Source: an uncultured Lachnospiraceae bacterium
GTDB lineage: Bacteria; Bacillota; Clostridia; Lachnospirales; Lachnospiraceae
Assembly (NCBI GenBank): GCA_910587305.1
Contig: CAJUKV010000010.1
Location: forward strand, 52,473 to 94,383
DNA: 41,911 nucleotides
Direction: 5' to 3'
The notes under the pieces are model-generated. The model was not told where the DNA came from and did not search any database. It saw only the letters and a list, made by a program, of their open reading frames with translations. The position numbers and the translations under genes were made by a program. Shown here in pieces: positions 33,112 to 40,659 of the stretch. Position 1 is the first letter of the stretch; each line of letters begins with the position of its first letter.

Positions 33112-33741
33112 TTATTTCTCCTTTGCAAGGCTCACTTCTTCTTCTCGTACCAGACGAATTTCCCCATCTGAAATCTCAAAATCAGCCATCAACTCATCAT
33201 CCGACATCTGGCTATATGTTATGGTGTAAGTATCTTCTGCCAGAATCAAATAAGCAAGCTGCTCAATCTCTCCGTCCTCCACGGCATAAGAGCTTCTTAT
33301 CTTGTAAGCAGGAATCCCTTCCATATCGATTTCCTCAAAGGACTCAATTTCCAATTCAATATCCTGTCCCGCTTCTTGAAAGGTCTCCTCCATAATTTCC
33401 CTGTAGCTGTCCTCGTCCAGATTCTGGGAAACCCTTCCGTCTCCGTCTCCCTCTGAAACCGTATAATAAACATTGGACGAATCAAGCGGGCTTCTTTCAT
33501 GCACATACATCCCCGGAATTTCATCTGATTCCTGATAGCCTGTGGGGATAAGCACAGCGCAGCAGCTTACCCCATCGCCGCCACTTTCCGATTTCTGACC
33601 TTTCAATTCAAATTCTTTCAATTCTATGTAATCCGTATTCTGTCCATCCTCTGACTGAATACCCGCCACCGTGACCACTTCTTTACTACATCCTGACAAA
33701 AGAAAAGAAAAAAGCGCCAGTAATATTATTTTCTTTTTCAT
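33112..33741 (-). CDS. Uncharacterised lipoprotein
   Basis: The protein (209 residues) has a lipoprotein signal: MKKKIILLALFSFLLSGCSK, lipobox LLSGC at residues 15-19. The mature part is acidic and beta-rich, with GYQESDEIPGMYVHERSPLD and a repeated Glu-rich segment (DIELEIESFEEIDMEG). LAYLILAEDTYTITYSQMSDD resembles the PsbP/MOG1-like fold found in many clostridial lipoproteins, but no family is assigned. The start has TGGAG nine bases upstream; an upstream in-frame start adds 14 basic residues. It is monocistronic and convergent with the DAHP synthase gene. Confidence 0.8.
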   Translation of the reverse strand: MKKKIILLALFSFLLSGCSKEVVTVAGIQSEDGQNTDYIELKEFELKGQKSESGGDGVSCCAVLIPTGYQESDEIPGMYVHERSPLDSSNVYYTVSEGDGDGRVSQNLDEDSYREIMEETFQEAGQDIELEIESFEEIDMEGIPAYKIRSSYAVEDGEIEQLAYLILAEDTYTITYSQMSDDELMADFEISDGEIRLVREEEVSLAKEK

Positions 33742-34025
33742 ACTTCTAACTCCACATACTCTCTTTCGCAAACCTTTTAACAATCTGTCCTTAACTATTT
33801 AACCATAAATCCCTCTATAAAACAAGTTCTTTAACTTTTATTGGGAATATAAAATTGATAACCCGCCTGTCGCTTTTCATAAGGCCGACGAAAACGTAGC
33901 TTCTGCGCGAATAGAAGCTCACGGAGCCCCCCGCCAAACGCTGTCATAAAGCCAAAACGCAAAGGCACCCGAATTTCTATTCCCGCAGAAGCGGACTCTT
34001 GGCCAACCTATAAAAGCAACGGACG

Positions 34026-34066
34026 CCTATGCAAAATTCAAAAGCTAATCTCGAATTTTGCATAGG
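34026..34066 (-). terminator. Hairpin downstream of the DUF1540 gene
   Basis: CCTATGCAAAATTC (34026-34039) pairs perfectly with GAATTTTGCATAGG (34053-34066), 18 bp after the stop at 34085. No T-run follows immediately. The rest of 33784-34025 holds only minor palindromes (for example AGCTTCT/AGAAGCT near 33898-33919). Confidence 0.5.
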
Positions 34067-34084
34067 GCATCAGGATATTCCCGC

Positions 34085-34399
34085 TTACTTTTCTTCAAAG
34101 GTTGAGCAGCATGTCTCCTTACAGTTACTTGCCCCGCATCCTTTGATATCTACATGATCCGCAACACATTTATAATTACTGTTGTGTACGCAGTCCACTG
34201 CCTCGCAGTCAATGCTAATCGTCCTGCTTGGATGCTCTAAAGCGCTGGTAAAACGGTCATGTCCGTCTTCGGAGAAGCTTTCGCAGCAGGTTTCATCTTC
34301 ACAGCAGGCATGCTTTCCTCCTACCATAATATCGCCTTTGCAGCAGCATTCGCTCTTATTGTAAGCACAATTGTCCACAGAACATTTTAATTCAGCCAT
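34085..34399 (-). CDS. DUF1540 protein with two cysteine-rich repeats
   Basis: The 104-residue protein contains two DUF1540-type modules: LKCSVDNCAYNKSECCCKGD near the N-terminus and IDCEAVDCVHNSNYKCVADH in the second half, each followed by a Cys-pair (ETCCESF, ETCCSTF). Fifteen or more cysteines suggest metal binding, but the function of the family is not known. The start MAELKCSV has GGAGGG just upstream; a start four codons earlier would overlap that site. It stands alone between the lipoprotein and glycosyltransferase genes. Confidence 0.88.
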   Translation of the reverse strand: MAELKCSVDNCAYNKSECCCKGDIMVGGKHACCEDETCCESFSEDGHDRFTSALEHPSRTISIDCEAVDCVHNSNYKCVADHVDIKGCGASNCKETCCSTFEEK

Positions 34400-34493
34400 T
34401 TTTCCCTCCATTCCAAGGTCGAAAAAACATGCTTTTCAACCTTAAAGCTACTTATTCTTTTACAATAATAAGTATGGCTGATTGCCCTATGCT

Positions 34494-36134
34494 CTATTCA
34501 TTTTTCTTAAAAATCTCATATAAATTAAACCAGTACCGTTCCACCATGGCGCTTTCCATTTCCTCCGCCCCTATACCGGCATTTTCCCATTTTTCAATAA
34601 TCTCATCCCGCGCATTTCCACTGCCCAGAAAACACACGGGCTTCCCTTCATCAAGCAGCTTTTTTAGCGCCCGGATACCTGCTTCATCTGAAAAATCTCC
34701 CTCTACTAATCCATGGCATTCCGGATACATTTCACGGATCAAAGGCTCCGGCTGCCCATACCAAAGATAACTATCATTTGAAAGATAATAGGCCGCCATT
34801 GCCTGAACCTGGTCAAAATTACAAACCACAATATCATCTTCCCCTATCCGGGAAAAAATCTCCTCCGCTCCATCCATCTGAATTTTTTTCCACATTTCCT
34901 CCCCATAAAAGGAACGGTAATTTCTAAGCCCTATCACGAGTAAAAAGGCCAAAACAGGCAAAACCACGTACTTTTTATCAAAGCAATCCGAAACCGCCAC
35001 TGCAAACCCGAGCCAGAATACGCCCAGCGCCGGAAGCATATAGCGATAGACAAAAATGGGACGTATCAAAAAAGACGCTAAAAATCCAAAGGCTACCAAA
35101 CCTGCCAGCGTCCCGACGCAGCCAATCAAAAAAAAGGCTTTCCGTCCTTTCTCCGGCTCCTCTTTTCTTTTTTTTGTGCCCTGAAAGACAAACCACACAA
35201 AAAACGCGGCATAACACAAAAACAGCAGCACTGCCAAAATAATATTCAGTGTTTTATGGGTAAAAAAGGGGAGAAACAAAAATTTAACGCACCCTCCCAG
35301 ACTCCGCCAGCTAAGAGGCTGTATCCAATAGCTGTCTTTGACCTGTCCAACCTGCCTTGTAACCACCAAAAGAAGCCAGGGCAGATATCCTCCTCCACAA
35401 AAAAGGCAGCTGAGAAAAAACGCTTTTCCTTCCTTCTTTAACCTTCTTTCCATCCAAAGGGCAAGAAGCAAATACACGTAAACCAAACAGGCGGCCACAC
35501 AGGCAAAATAATGGGTGTAGCAGGCAGCTAAAAGCAAGGCTGTCATAATACACCAATTCCAATTATTCTTCTTATCCTCCCTCCTGCCTGCCGCAAACTT
35601 TTCTTGGGATACTGCCGCCAATAGAGCGTTTGGAAGGATACCCGCGGACTTTTCCTTGGCGCATACCAGCTCATAAGCATGAAGCATCCCTGCCGTCACA
35701 AAAAACAATGCCCAGCCATACATTCTGACTTCCACCGTGTAATCTGCCAGCTGTGGCATGGTAAGAATCAGAAAACTGAAAAGGCCGGCTGAAAGCATCC
35801 CAAAAAATCTTCTTACCTTCGTAAGCGCATAAATAAGGCATAAGAAAAAAGGCAGCACGGAAACCAATTTGGCTATCGCCGCCTGTTCAATGCCAAGTCC
35901 TCCAAAAACAGTAAGAAAAAATTTTACAATCATATAATAAAGGGGGGGATGAACGTCCTGTGCCGTAATAGAAATCAGCCCGCCAAGGGGCCTGTTGGCA
36001 AGCCCCATGGTGAATAATTCATCGTACCAAAGATCGCGGCCTGCGCATAAAAAAGCAGAAACGCCAAGAAGACCTGCGCTAAGCGCCAGCAACAGTATTC
36101 CGTCCCTTTTCTCCCACTTTCCTTTATCCCCCAT
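34494..36134 (-). CDS. GT-C-fold integral membrane glycosyltransferase (GT39/ArnT-like)
   Basis: The protein (546 residues) has 10-12 hydrophobic helices followed by a soluble C-terminal domain (about 420-546). The first external loop has DLWYDELFTMGLANRP with the Asp-Glu pair typical of catalytic loops in GT-C enzymes, then ITAQDVHPPLYYMIVKFF, characteristic of the PMT/ArnT-like 4-amino-arabinose and mannosyl transferase superfamily. It probably moves a sugar from a lipid-linked donor to a surface acceptor. The ATG at 36134 has AGAGG upstream; a TTG 12 codons earlier is possible. Residues 170-185 (ALLAAVSQEKFAAGRR) are encoded by dispersed repeat family C, apparently a loop insertion. Confidence 0.85.
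   Translation of the reverse strand: MGDKGKWEKRDGILLLALSAGLLGVSAFLCAGRDLWYDELFTMGLANRPLGGLISITAQDVHPPLYYMIVKFFLTVFGGLGIEQAAIAKLVSVLPFFLCLIYALTKVRRFFGMLSAGLFSFLILTMPQLADYTVEVRMYGWALFFVTAGMLHAYELVCAKEKSAGILPNALLAAVSQEKFAAGRREDKKNNWNWCIMTALLLAACYTHYFACVAACLVYVYLLLALWMERRLKKEGKAFFLSCLFCGGGYLPWLLLVVTRQVGQVKDSYWIQPLSWRSLGGCVKFLFLPFFTHKTLNIILAVLLFLCYAAFFVWFVFQGTKKRKEEPEKGRKAFFLIGCVGTLAGLVAFGFLASFLIRPIFVYRYMLPALGVFWLGFAVAVSDCFDKKYVVLPVLAFLLVIGLRNYRSFYGEEMWKKIQMDGAEEIFSRIGEDDIVVCNFDQVQAMAAYYLSNDSYLWYGQPEPLIREMYPECHGLVEGDFSDEAGIRALKKLLDEGKPVCFLGSGNARDEIIEKWENAGIGAEEMESAMVERYWFNLYEIFKKNE
35583..35628. repeat. Dispersed repeat family C, copy inside a coding sequence
   Basis: GGGATACTGCCGCCAATAGAG and the preceding CCGCAAACTTTTC match copy 2 (13481-13531) over 35 bp with about 28 identities and no gap. 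It lies in a predicted loop of the glycosyltransferase and keeps the frame open. Confidence 0.6.
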
Positions 36135-36231
36135 CTGCAACCTCTTTCTCTGGCAATCATTTTGCAGCAATTCGATCTTTGACCGGCCGCTGCCAAATCC
36201 GGATGTAAAAAATCCTCTTTGCCGTATTATT

Positions 36232-36255
36232 GGTAACCATTCGGCCTTCGGCTTC
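36232..36255 (+). repeat. Dispersed repeat family D, copy 1
   Basis: GGTAACCATTCGGCC followed by TTCGGCTTC. It matches the reverse complement of 38696-38719 in 23 of 24 positions, and its first 15 bases match 38414-38428 in 14. The copies lie on both sides of thrS. Confidence 0.65.
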
Positions 36256-36269
36256 GTCGTTACGGCAGC

Positions 36270-36306
36270 CCGGCCTATTCCTGGTTTACCTTTGCAAATA
36301 GGCCGG
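36270..36306 (-). terminator. Hairpin downstream of thrS
   Basis: CCGGCCTATT (36270-36279) pairs perfectly with AATAGGCCGG (36297-36306), 24 bp after the thrS stop. There is no T-tract, so terminator function is uncertain. Confidence 0.45.
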
Positions 36307-36329
36307 ATTCTTTTAGCTTTTATGTGTTC

Positions 36330-38285
36330 TTATTGTTCTTTTTCTTCTTTCCGGATTTCTTTGGTTCTGATTTCCTTACAAATCTGATCAATAAATACGT
36401 CCAAAGACTTCACGCCTTCGTCCCCTGCAAAGCGGCTCCTTACGGATACGGTTCCGTCCGCCTCCTCCTGCTGGCCAACCACCAGCATATAAGGAAGCTT
36501 TGCAAGCCTTGCTTCGCGGATCTTAAAGCCAATCTTTTCGGAGCGGCCATCCACCTCCGCAAGAATGCCGTTCTTCTTAAGCTGCGCCTGAACCTTCTGC
36601 GCGTATTCTTCGTACTTATCGGAAATAGGAAGCACTCTCACCTGTTCCGGACACAGCCATGTGGGGAATTTCCCCTCATACTTTTCAATCAGCCATGCCA
36701 GAGTTCTCTCATAACATCCGATAGACGTCCTGTGAATGATATAAGGGCGCACCTTGTCGCCATTTTGATCAATATAATACATATCAAAGTTCTCGGCAAT
36801 TGCACAGTCCAGCTGAATGGTGATCATGGTATCTTCTTTGCCATACACGTTCTTTGCCTGTATGTCAATCTTAGGTCCGTAAAAGGCTGCCTCTCCGTCC
36901 GCCTCCGTAAACGGAACCCCATACTCTACCAGAATTTCTCTGATTTTGCTCTGGGTGGATTCCCAATACTCCTCGTCCCCAAGATATTTTTCCCTGTTTT
37001 CCGGATCCCATTTGGACAGACGGTAAGTCACCTCATCCTGCAGCCCCAGCGTGGTCAGACAATATACCGCCAAATCCAGACACCTTTTTAACTCTTCCCC
37101 GGCCTGATCCGGACGGATAATCAGATGGCCCTCTGAAATGGTAAACTGACGCACTCTGGTAAGCCCGTGCATTTCGCCGGAGTCCTCGTTCCGAAACAGC
37201 GTGGAAGTCTCGCCATAGCGAAGGGGCAGCTCCCTGTAGGAATGCTGGGTTGCTTTATAGACATAATACTGGAAAGGACAGGTCATAGGCCTTAAGGCAA
37301 ATACCTCCTTGTCCACTTCCTCATCTCCCAGCACAAACATTCCCTCCTTGTAATGATCCCAGTGGCCGGAAATTTTATACAAATCGCTTTTTGCCATAAA
37401 GGGGGTTTTCGTTCTCACATATCCCCATTCGTTGTCTTCCAAATCCTCAATCCACCGCTGCATGGTCTGGACCATCTTAGCGCCCTTTGGCATAAGAAGG
37501 GGAAGCCCCTGTCCAATCACGTCCACCGTGGTAAACAGTTCCATCTCGCGGCCTAACTTATTGTGATCCCGAAGCTTAATATTTTCCAGATATTCCAAAT
37601 ATTCGGCCAGCTCTTCTTTCTTCTGAAATGCGGTACCATAAATTCTCTGGAGCATGGCATTGTCGGAATTTCCTCTCCAGTAGGCGCCTGAGGAAGAAGT
37701 CAGCTTGAAAGCTTTAATGCCCTTGGTGCTCATCAGGTGAGGGCCTGCACAAAGATCCGTAAACTCTCCCTGACTGTAAAATGAAATTTCCGCATCCTCA
37801 GGCAAATCTCTGATCAATTCTGCCTTGTACGGCTCGTTCTTTTCTTCCATAAACCGGATGGCTTCCTCTCTGGGAAGGGTATAGCGCTCTAACTTATGGC
37901 CTTCCTTGATGATTTTTTTCATCTCGGCTTCTATTTTATCCAAATCCTCCCTTGAGAAGGGCTCATGCTCAAAATCATAATAATAGCCCGTATCAATGGA
38001 AGGGCCGATTGCCAGCTTTGCCGCCGGAAAAATTCTCTTAACCGCCTCCGCCATCACGTGGGAACAGGTATGCCTTACCACCCGCAGACCTTCCGGGTCG
38101 TTTGCCGTCAGGATATTGAGTGTGCAGTCTTTGTCAATGAGAGTGCGCAAATCCACTACCTCGCCATCCACTTCACCGGCACATGCCACTCTGGCAAGTC
38201 CCTCGCTGATATCCAGCGCGATTTCATAAACACTTCTGGCGCTGTCATATTCTTTGGCAGAGCCGTCTTTTAACATGACTTTCAT
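36330..38285 (-). CDS. thrS: Threonyl-tRNA synthetase
   Basis: The protein (651 residues, full length) charges tRNA-Thr and edits Ser-tRNA-Thr. It has an N-terminal TGS domain (1-62), an editing domain with H72/H76 (RHTCSHVMAEAV) and DLCAGPHL, a class II catalytic core with zinc ligands in RPMTCPFQY, SEGHLI and IIHRTSIG, and the anticodon-binding domain (VRVLPISDKYEEYAQ to the end). The motif near the second zinc ligand is RVRQFTISEGHL instead of the common RVRGFTQDDAH, so this is a divergent ThrRS lineage. No T-box (AGGGTGGNACCGCG) was seen upstream, unlike many Firmicute thrS genes. Its upstream region contains a MITE-like insertion. Confidence 0.95.
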   Translation of the reverse strand: MKVMLKDGSAKEYDSARSVYEIALDISEGLARVACAGEVDGEVVDLRTLIDKDCTLNILTANDPEGLRVVRHTCSHVMAEAVKRIFPAAKLAIGPSIDTGYYYDFEHEPFSREDLDKIEAEMKKIIKEGHKLERYTLPREEAIRFMEEKNEPYKAELIRDLPEDAEISFYSQGEFTDLCAGPHLMSTKGIKAFKLTSSSGAYWRGNSDNAMLQRIYGTAFQKKEELAEYLEYLENIKLRDHNKLGREMELFTTVDVIGQGLPLLMPKGAKMVQTMQRWIEDLEDNEWGYVRTKTPFMAKSDLYKISGHWDHYKEGMFVLGDEEVDKEVFALRPMTCPFQYYVYKATQHSYRELPLRYGETSTLFRNEDSGEMHGLTRVRQFTISEGHLIIRPDQAGEELKRCLDLAVYCLTTLGLQDEVTYRLSKWDPENREKYLGDEEYWESTQSKIREILVEYGVPFTEADGEAAFYGPKIDIQAKNVYGKEDTMITIQLDCAIAENFDMYYIDQNGDKVRPYIIHRTSIGCYERTLAWLIEKYEGKFPTWLCPEQVRVLPISDKYEEYAQKVQAQLKKNGILAEVDGRSEKIGFKIREARLAKLPYMLVVGQQEEADGTVSVRSRFAGDEGVKSLDVFIDQICKEIRTKEIRKEEKEQ

Positions 38286-38413
38286 TTAGGTTCCTCCATT
38301 CTTACCAGCAACCCTCAAATCGGGGCCCCGGCACAAATCTGTGATAAAAATGTCCGTATTTTTAACATTCTCCTACATGAGAACAATCCATTTTACAGAC
38401 TTAGAACTTTTTC

Positions 38414-38428
38414 GGTAACTATTCGGCC
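38414..38428 (+). repeat. Dispersed repeat family D, copy 2
   Basis: GGTAACTATTCGGCC; its right part is the left target-site copy of the MITE. The partner in inverse orientation is 38696-38719. Confidence 0.55.
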
Positions 38429-38430
38429 AG

Positions 38431-38624
38431 CAATGTCATTAAGTTCAGCACCAAAACCAGTAGGGGGGAAAATAAAATTCTCAAGGAGCCCCTAAAAAAG
38501 CGTCGGCACTTGGTGAGGTACTTCACGAACCTAGTGCCCGCTACGCTTTTTTCGGAGCAAGAGCGTGGCGACGGAGAATTTTATTTTCCTCCCTGCGTCC
38601 GCAGCCGTTAACTTAATGACATTG
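38431..38624. mobile_element. MITE-like non-autonomous element, 194 bp
   Basis: Perfect 15-bp terminal inverted repeats CAATGTCATTAAGTT (38431-38445) and AACTTAATGACATTG (38610-38624) are flanked by a 10-bp direct repeat ATTCGGCCAG (38421-38430 and 38625-38634), the expected target-site duplication. Inside, 38462-38482 pairs with 38574-38594 (20 of 21), and AAAAAAGCGT...ACGCTTTTTT forms an inner hairpin. It has no coding capacity. Duplication length fits transposases of the IS4 superfamily, which is inference. It lies between thrS and an upstream small gene on the same strand. Confidence 0.85.
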
Positions 38625-38695
38625 ATTCGGCCAGGGCTGCGCTTTTACTGCGCAGACCGTGAGAAAGCGTATATTATGCCAAGAGAATACAACCG

Positions 38696-38719
38696 GAAGC
38701 CGAAGGCTGAATGGTTACC
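38696..38719 (-). repeat. Dispersed repeat family D, copy 3
   Basis: Reverse-complement match (23 of 24) to 36232-36255. The remaining 38286-38800 region holds the MITE and the palindrome it interrupted; no gene was seen. Confidence 0.6.
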
Positions 38720-38800
38720 TTTTTCGTAAATCAGCTATTGCCGCAAATGAAAATTGCCGCAGGCAATATTTGCTATAAGCAATGAAAAGTCCTTCCTGCG

Positions 38801-39034
38801 TTAGTCCTCCCAATCTAAAGTTTCGTCTTCTTCATTTGCGTCATTCTTCTTATTTTCTTCTCCTATGGTGTTTCCATTATAGCATCCCATTGCTACGGCT
38901 TTTCTAGGTGAAATCAGCATGCCAAGCACAATTCCTCCCAAAATACATACCGCCATGGTCAGCAGAAATTCTTTCTTACTCATACTTCTTATGTCCTCTA
39001 AGGTTTCCTGAAAGCTTTCCCATTTTTCCATCAT
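38801..39034 (-). CDS. Small single-pass membrane protein
   Basis: The 77-residue protein is not recognised. A charged N-terminus (MMEKWESFQETLEDIRSMSK) precedes one membrane helix (about 23-43, LLTMAVCILGGIVLGMLISP) and an acidic C-terminal tail ending EEDETLDWED. AAGGAG and GGAAAAG lie before the two adjacent ATG codons, supporting real translation. It is downstream of the C_GCAxxG_C_C gene behind a terminator and upstream of thrS. YtxH-like small proteins have similar layout, but no homology is claimed. Confidence 0.7.
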   Translation of the reverse strand: MMEKWESFQETLEDIRSMSKKEFLLTMAVCILGGIVLGMLISPRKAVAMGCYNGNTIGEENKKNDANEEDETLDWED

Positions 39035-39110
39035 ACTTTTCCTTTTCTCCTTTCACATTTCTTTTTGCACGGAAAATTTTCTCCACGCAGGCCTGCATAT
39101 TAGAAAAACG

Positions 39111-39135
39111 CCATGCACTACTTTGTAATGCATGG
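39111..39135 (-). terminator. Rho-independent terminator after the C_GCAxxG_C_C gene
   Basis: CCATGCA (39111-39117) pairs with TGCATGG (39129-39135), extended by TAC/GTA beyond one mismatch. On the minus strand CGTTTTTC follows. It begins eight bases after the stop at 39143. Confidence 0.75.
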
Positions 39136-39142
39136 ACATAAA

Positions 39143-39613
39143 TCACCGGCTAACGCCATCCTTTTCATCAGCAAGCAGTACTTCTTCTATTATCCCGGAA
39201 GCATCCGCTACCAGCCTGCTGCATGGTCTGGATGCATAATATTCTTTTGTCCTGGCAGAAGGCTTTGCGCTTTCTTCTCTGCCCTCAATTCCCAAAAGCT
39301 CCCGGCAGATAATGGAACCGTTCTTCTCCTTAAATTGATCCGCCATCTGTCTGGTCAAAAGATAAATTCTTTCTTTTCCTTCTTCATTCTCCGGGTCCGT
39401 ATTGCCCTCTTTCAGCCCCGCAAGCAGCGCCATCGCCGACACAACACCGCATATCTCCCGCATCCTTCCGACGCCTCCGCCCATAGGGCTTGCCAGCTTT
39501 AAAGCCGTTTCCCGATCCAAACCAAATAAATCCGCATAAGTGGCAAAAACAGACTGTGCGCAAGTATACCCGGATTCAAAAGTTGCAACAGCCTGCTCAA
39601 TCCGGCTTTCCAT
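39143..39613 (-). CDS. C_GCAxxG_C_C family (redox-type) protein
   Basis: The 156-residue protein shows spaced family cysteines: SGYTCAQSVF (first), GGGVGRMREICGVVSAMALL (the GCAxxG region, here ICGVVSA), SIICRELLG and SRPCSRLVADAS. These families are membrane-associated or redox-linked in clostridia, but the biochemical activity is not established. The start MESRIEQAV was chosen because its ATG shares one base with the stop of the SEC-C gene (TGATG), giving translational coupling; an ATG seven codons earlier is also possible. A good terminator follows. Confidence 0.85.
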   Translation of the reverse strand: MESRIEQAVATFESGYTCAQSVFATYADLFGLDRETALKLASPMGGGVGRMREICGVVSAMALLAGLKEGNTDPENEEGKERIYLLTRQMADQFKEKNGSIICRELLGIEGREESAKPSARTKEYYASRPCSRLVADASGIIEEVLLADEKDGVSR

Positions 39614-40119
39614 CAGCCCTTCTTTCCGCAGCATTTTTTATATTTCTTGCCGCTTCCACAGGGACATGGGTCATTGGGATATACCTTATCAGGTTTTACA
39701 ATCGTCGTGGATGACTTCTGCTCTCTGTAAAGAGCTTTTCTCTTTTCCTCGTCAAATATGTCTTCCCATTCAGGCAGCTCATAAAGCCAGTCAGCGCCGG
39801 CCGCCACCATATTTTTATATAAGAGCTCCTTGTCAAATCCCAGGGCCACCTGGGTGTCTTCTTCCATCTCCTCAATTGGATTAGGCTCTTTTAAACTGTC
39901 ATTGATTCCGTCTAAAAAGCCTGTCATTGTCATGATATCCATTCCGTATTTTTCTGCTAATTCCTTTACCGTACCGCTTACCACTTCGTCAGGATTTTTC
40001 AAAAGCTCCGCATAGATTTCCTTTTCCTTCTCAAAATAATCAGTCCAAAGTCTTTGCAAATCTCCCTTATTTGCTGTTTCCGAATAGGCCATATCGCGCC
40101 ATTTTTTTAGCAGTGCCAT
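39613..40119 (-). CDS. SEC-C motif protein
   Basis: The 168-residue protein is helical and acidic, ending in a SEC-C zinc motif (NDPCPCGSGKKYKKCCGKKG; C-x-C-x8-CC) like that of SecA C-termini, which binds zinc and in SecA helps contact SecB or ribosomes. The body (MALLKKWRDMAYSE, DFEKEKEIYAEL-type helices, then DIMTMTGFLDGINDSL) resembles small SEC-C proteins of Lachnospiraceae of unknown role. The strong GAGGAGG site decides the start at 40119. It is the first gene of a pair with the C_GCAxxG_C_C gene. The real function is unknown. Confidence 0.85.
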   Translation of the reverse strand: MALLKKWRDMAYSETANKGDLQRLWTDYFEKEKEIYAELLKNPDEVVSGTVKELAEKYGMDIMTMTGFLDGINDSLKEPNPIEEMEEDTQVALGFDKELLYKNMVAAGADWLYELPEWEDIFDEEKRKALYREQKSSTTIVKPDKVYPNDPCPCGSGKKYKKCCGKKG

Positions 40120-40263
40120 ACACAACTCCTCCTCACCTGCCGCCAACACAAACCTTTGTAAAAAAATGCGCCGGCGGATTTCTTAATAAGTTTTCGCATA
40201 TGTTAATAATATTGCATGTTGTTGTAAATGATATACTACATCTACACGTCTACTTATTATAGC

Positions 40264-40659
40264 CTAAAATATTTAAAATGTAAAATTTTTTTGGAAAAAT
40301 AAAACGGAATGTATAAAGTTTGATTTGCGGGGTAATAATACTAATGTCAACGGACCCCCTCCTTTGACAATGTGGGAAACCACAGATACGGCAGATAAAT
40401 AAATACTTATCCTCCCCTAAGGAAGCTCCTAGGAGTGCGGAAGCCGCATTTTTAGGGGCTTCCGCTATGTTTAAGGGCTTTAAAATAGGGATTTTGGGGT
40501 GTTGCCAAGTGTTGCCACGCCCTTGCTTCGCAAAGGGCGCGCAAAACGTCAGTGTTTATCAGGGTTTCAGAGTTTTCCTTTACTCCGTATGATACTTGCT
40601 TCATTGCTGTAAACACTGATAGTTACTATGTTTTTTACGCATAATGTAAATGAAACGCT
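40264..40659. other. Non-coding junction region next to the integrase
   Basis: No gene was seen. It contains a stem GCGGAAGCC/GGCTTCCGC (40437-40445/40457-40465), the palindrome CTCCTAGGAG (40426-40435), CCCCTAA/TTAGGGG (40414-40420/40452-40458), a hairpin at about 40518-40540 (CGCCCTT...AAGGGCG) and an inverted pair CAGTGTTTA (40550-40558) and TAAACACTG (40610-40618). Its position just past the integrase suggests the attachment end of the element, but no target gene or core duplication can be identified. Confidence 0.4.

Noticed and set aside
38431..38624. The MITE as a plain transcription terminator of the upstream small gene
   Set aside because: Terminal inverted repeats with a 10-bp duplication outside them are better explained by transposition.
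38286..38800. T-box or other riboswitch upstream of thrS
   Set aside because: The AGGGTGGNACCGCG element is absent; the structure there is explained by the MITE and flanking palindrome.
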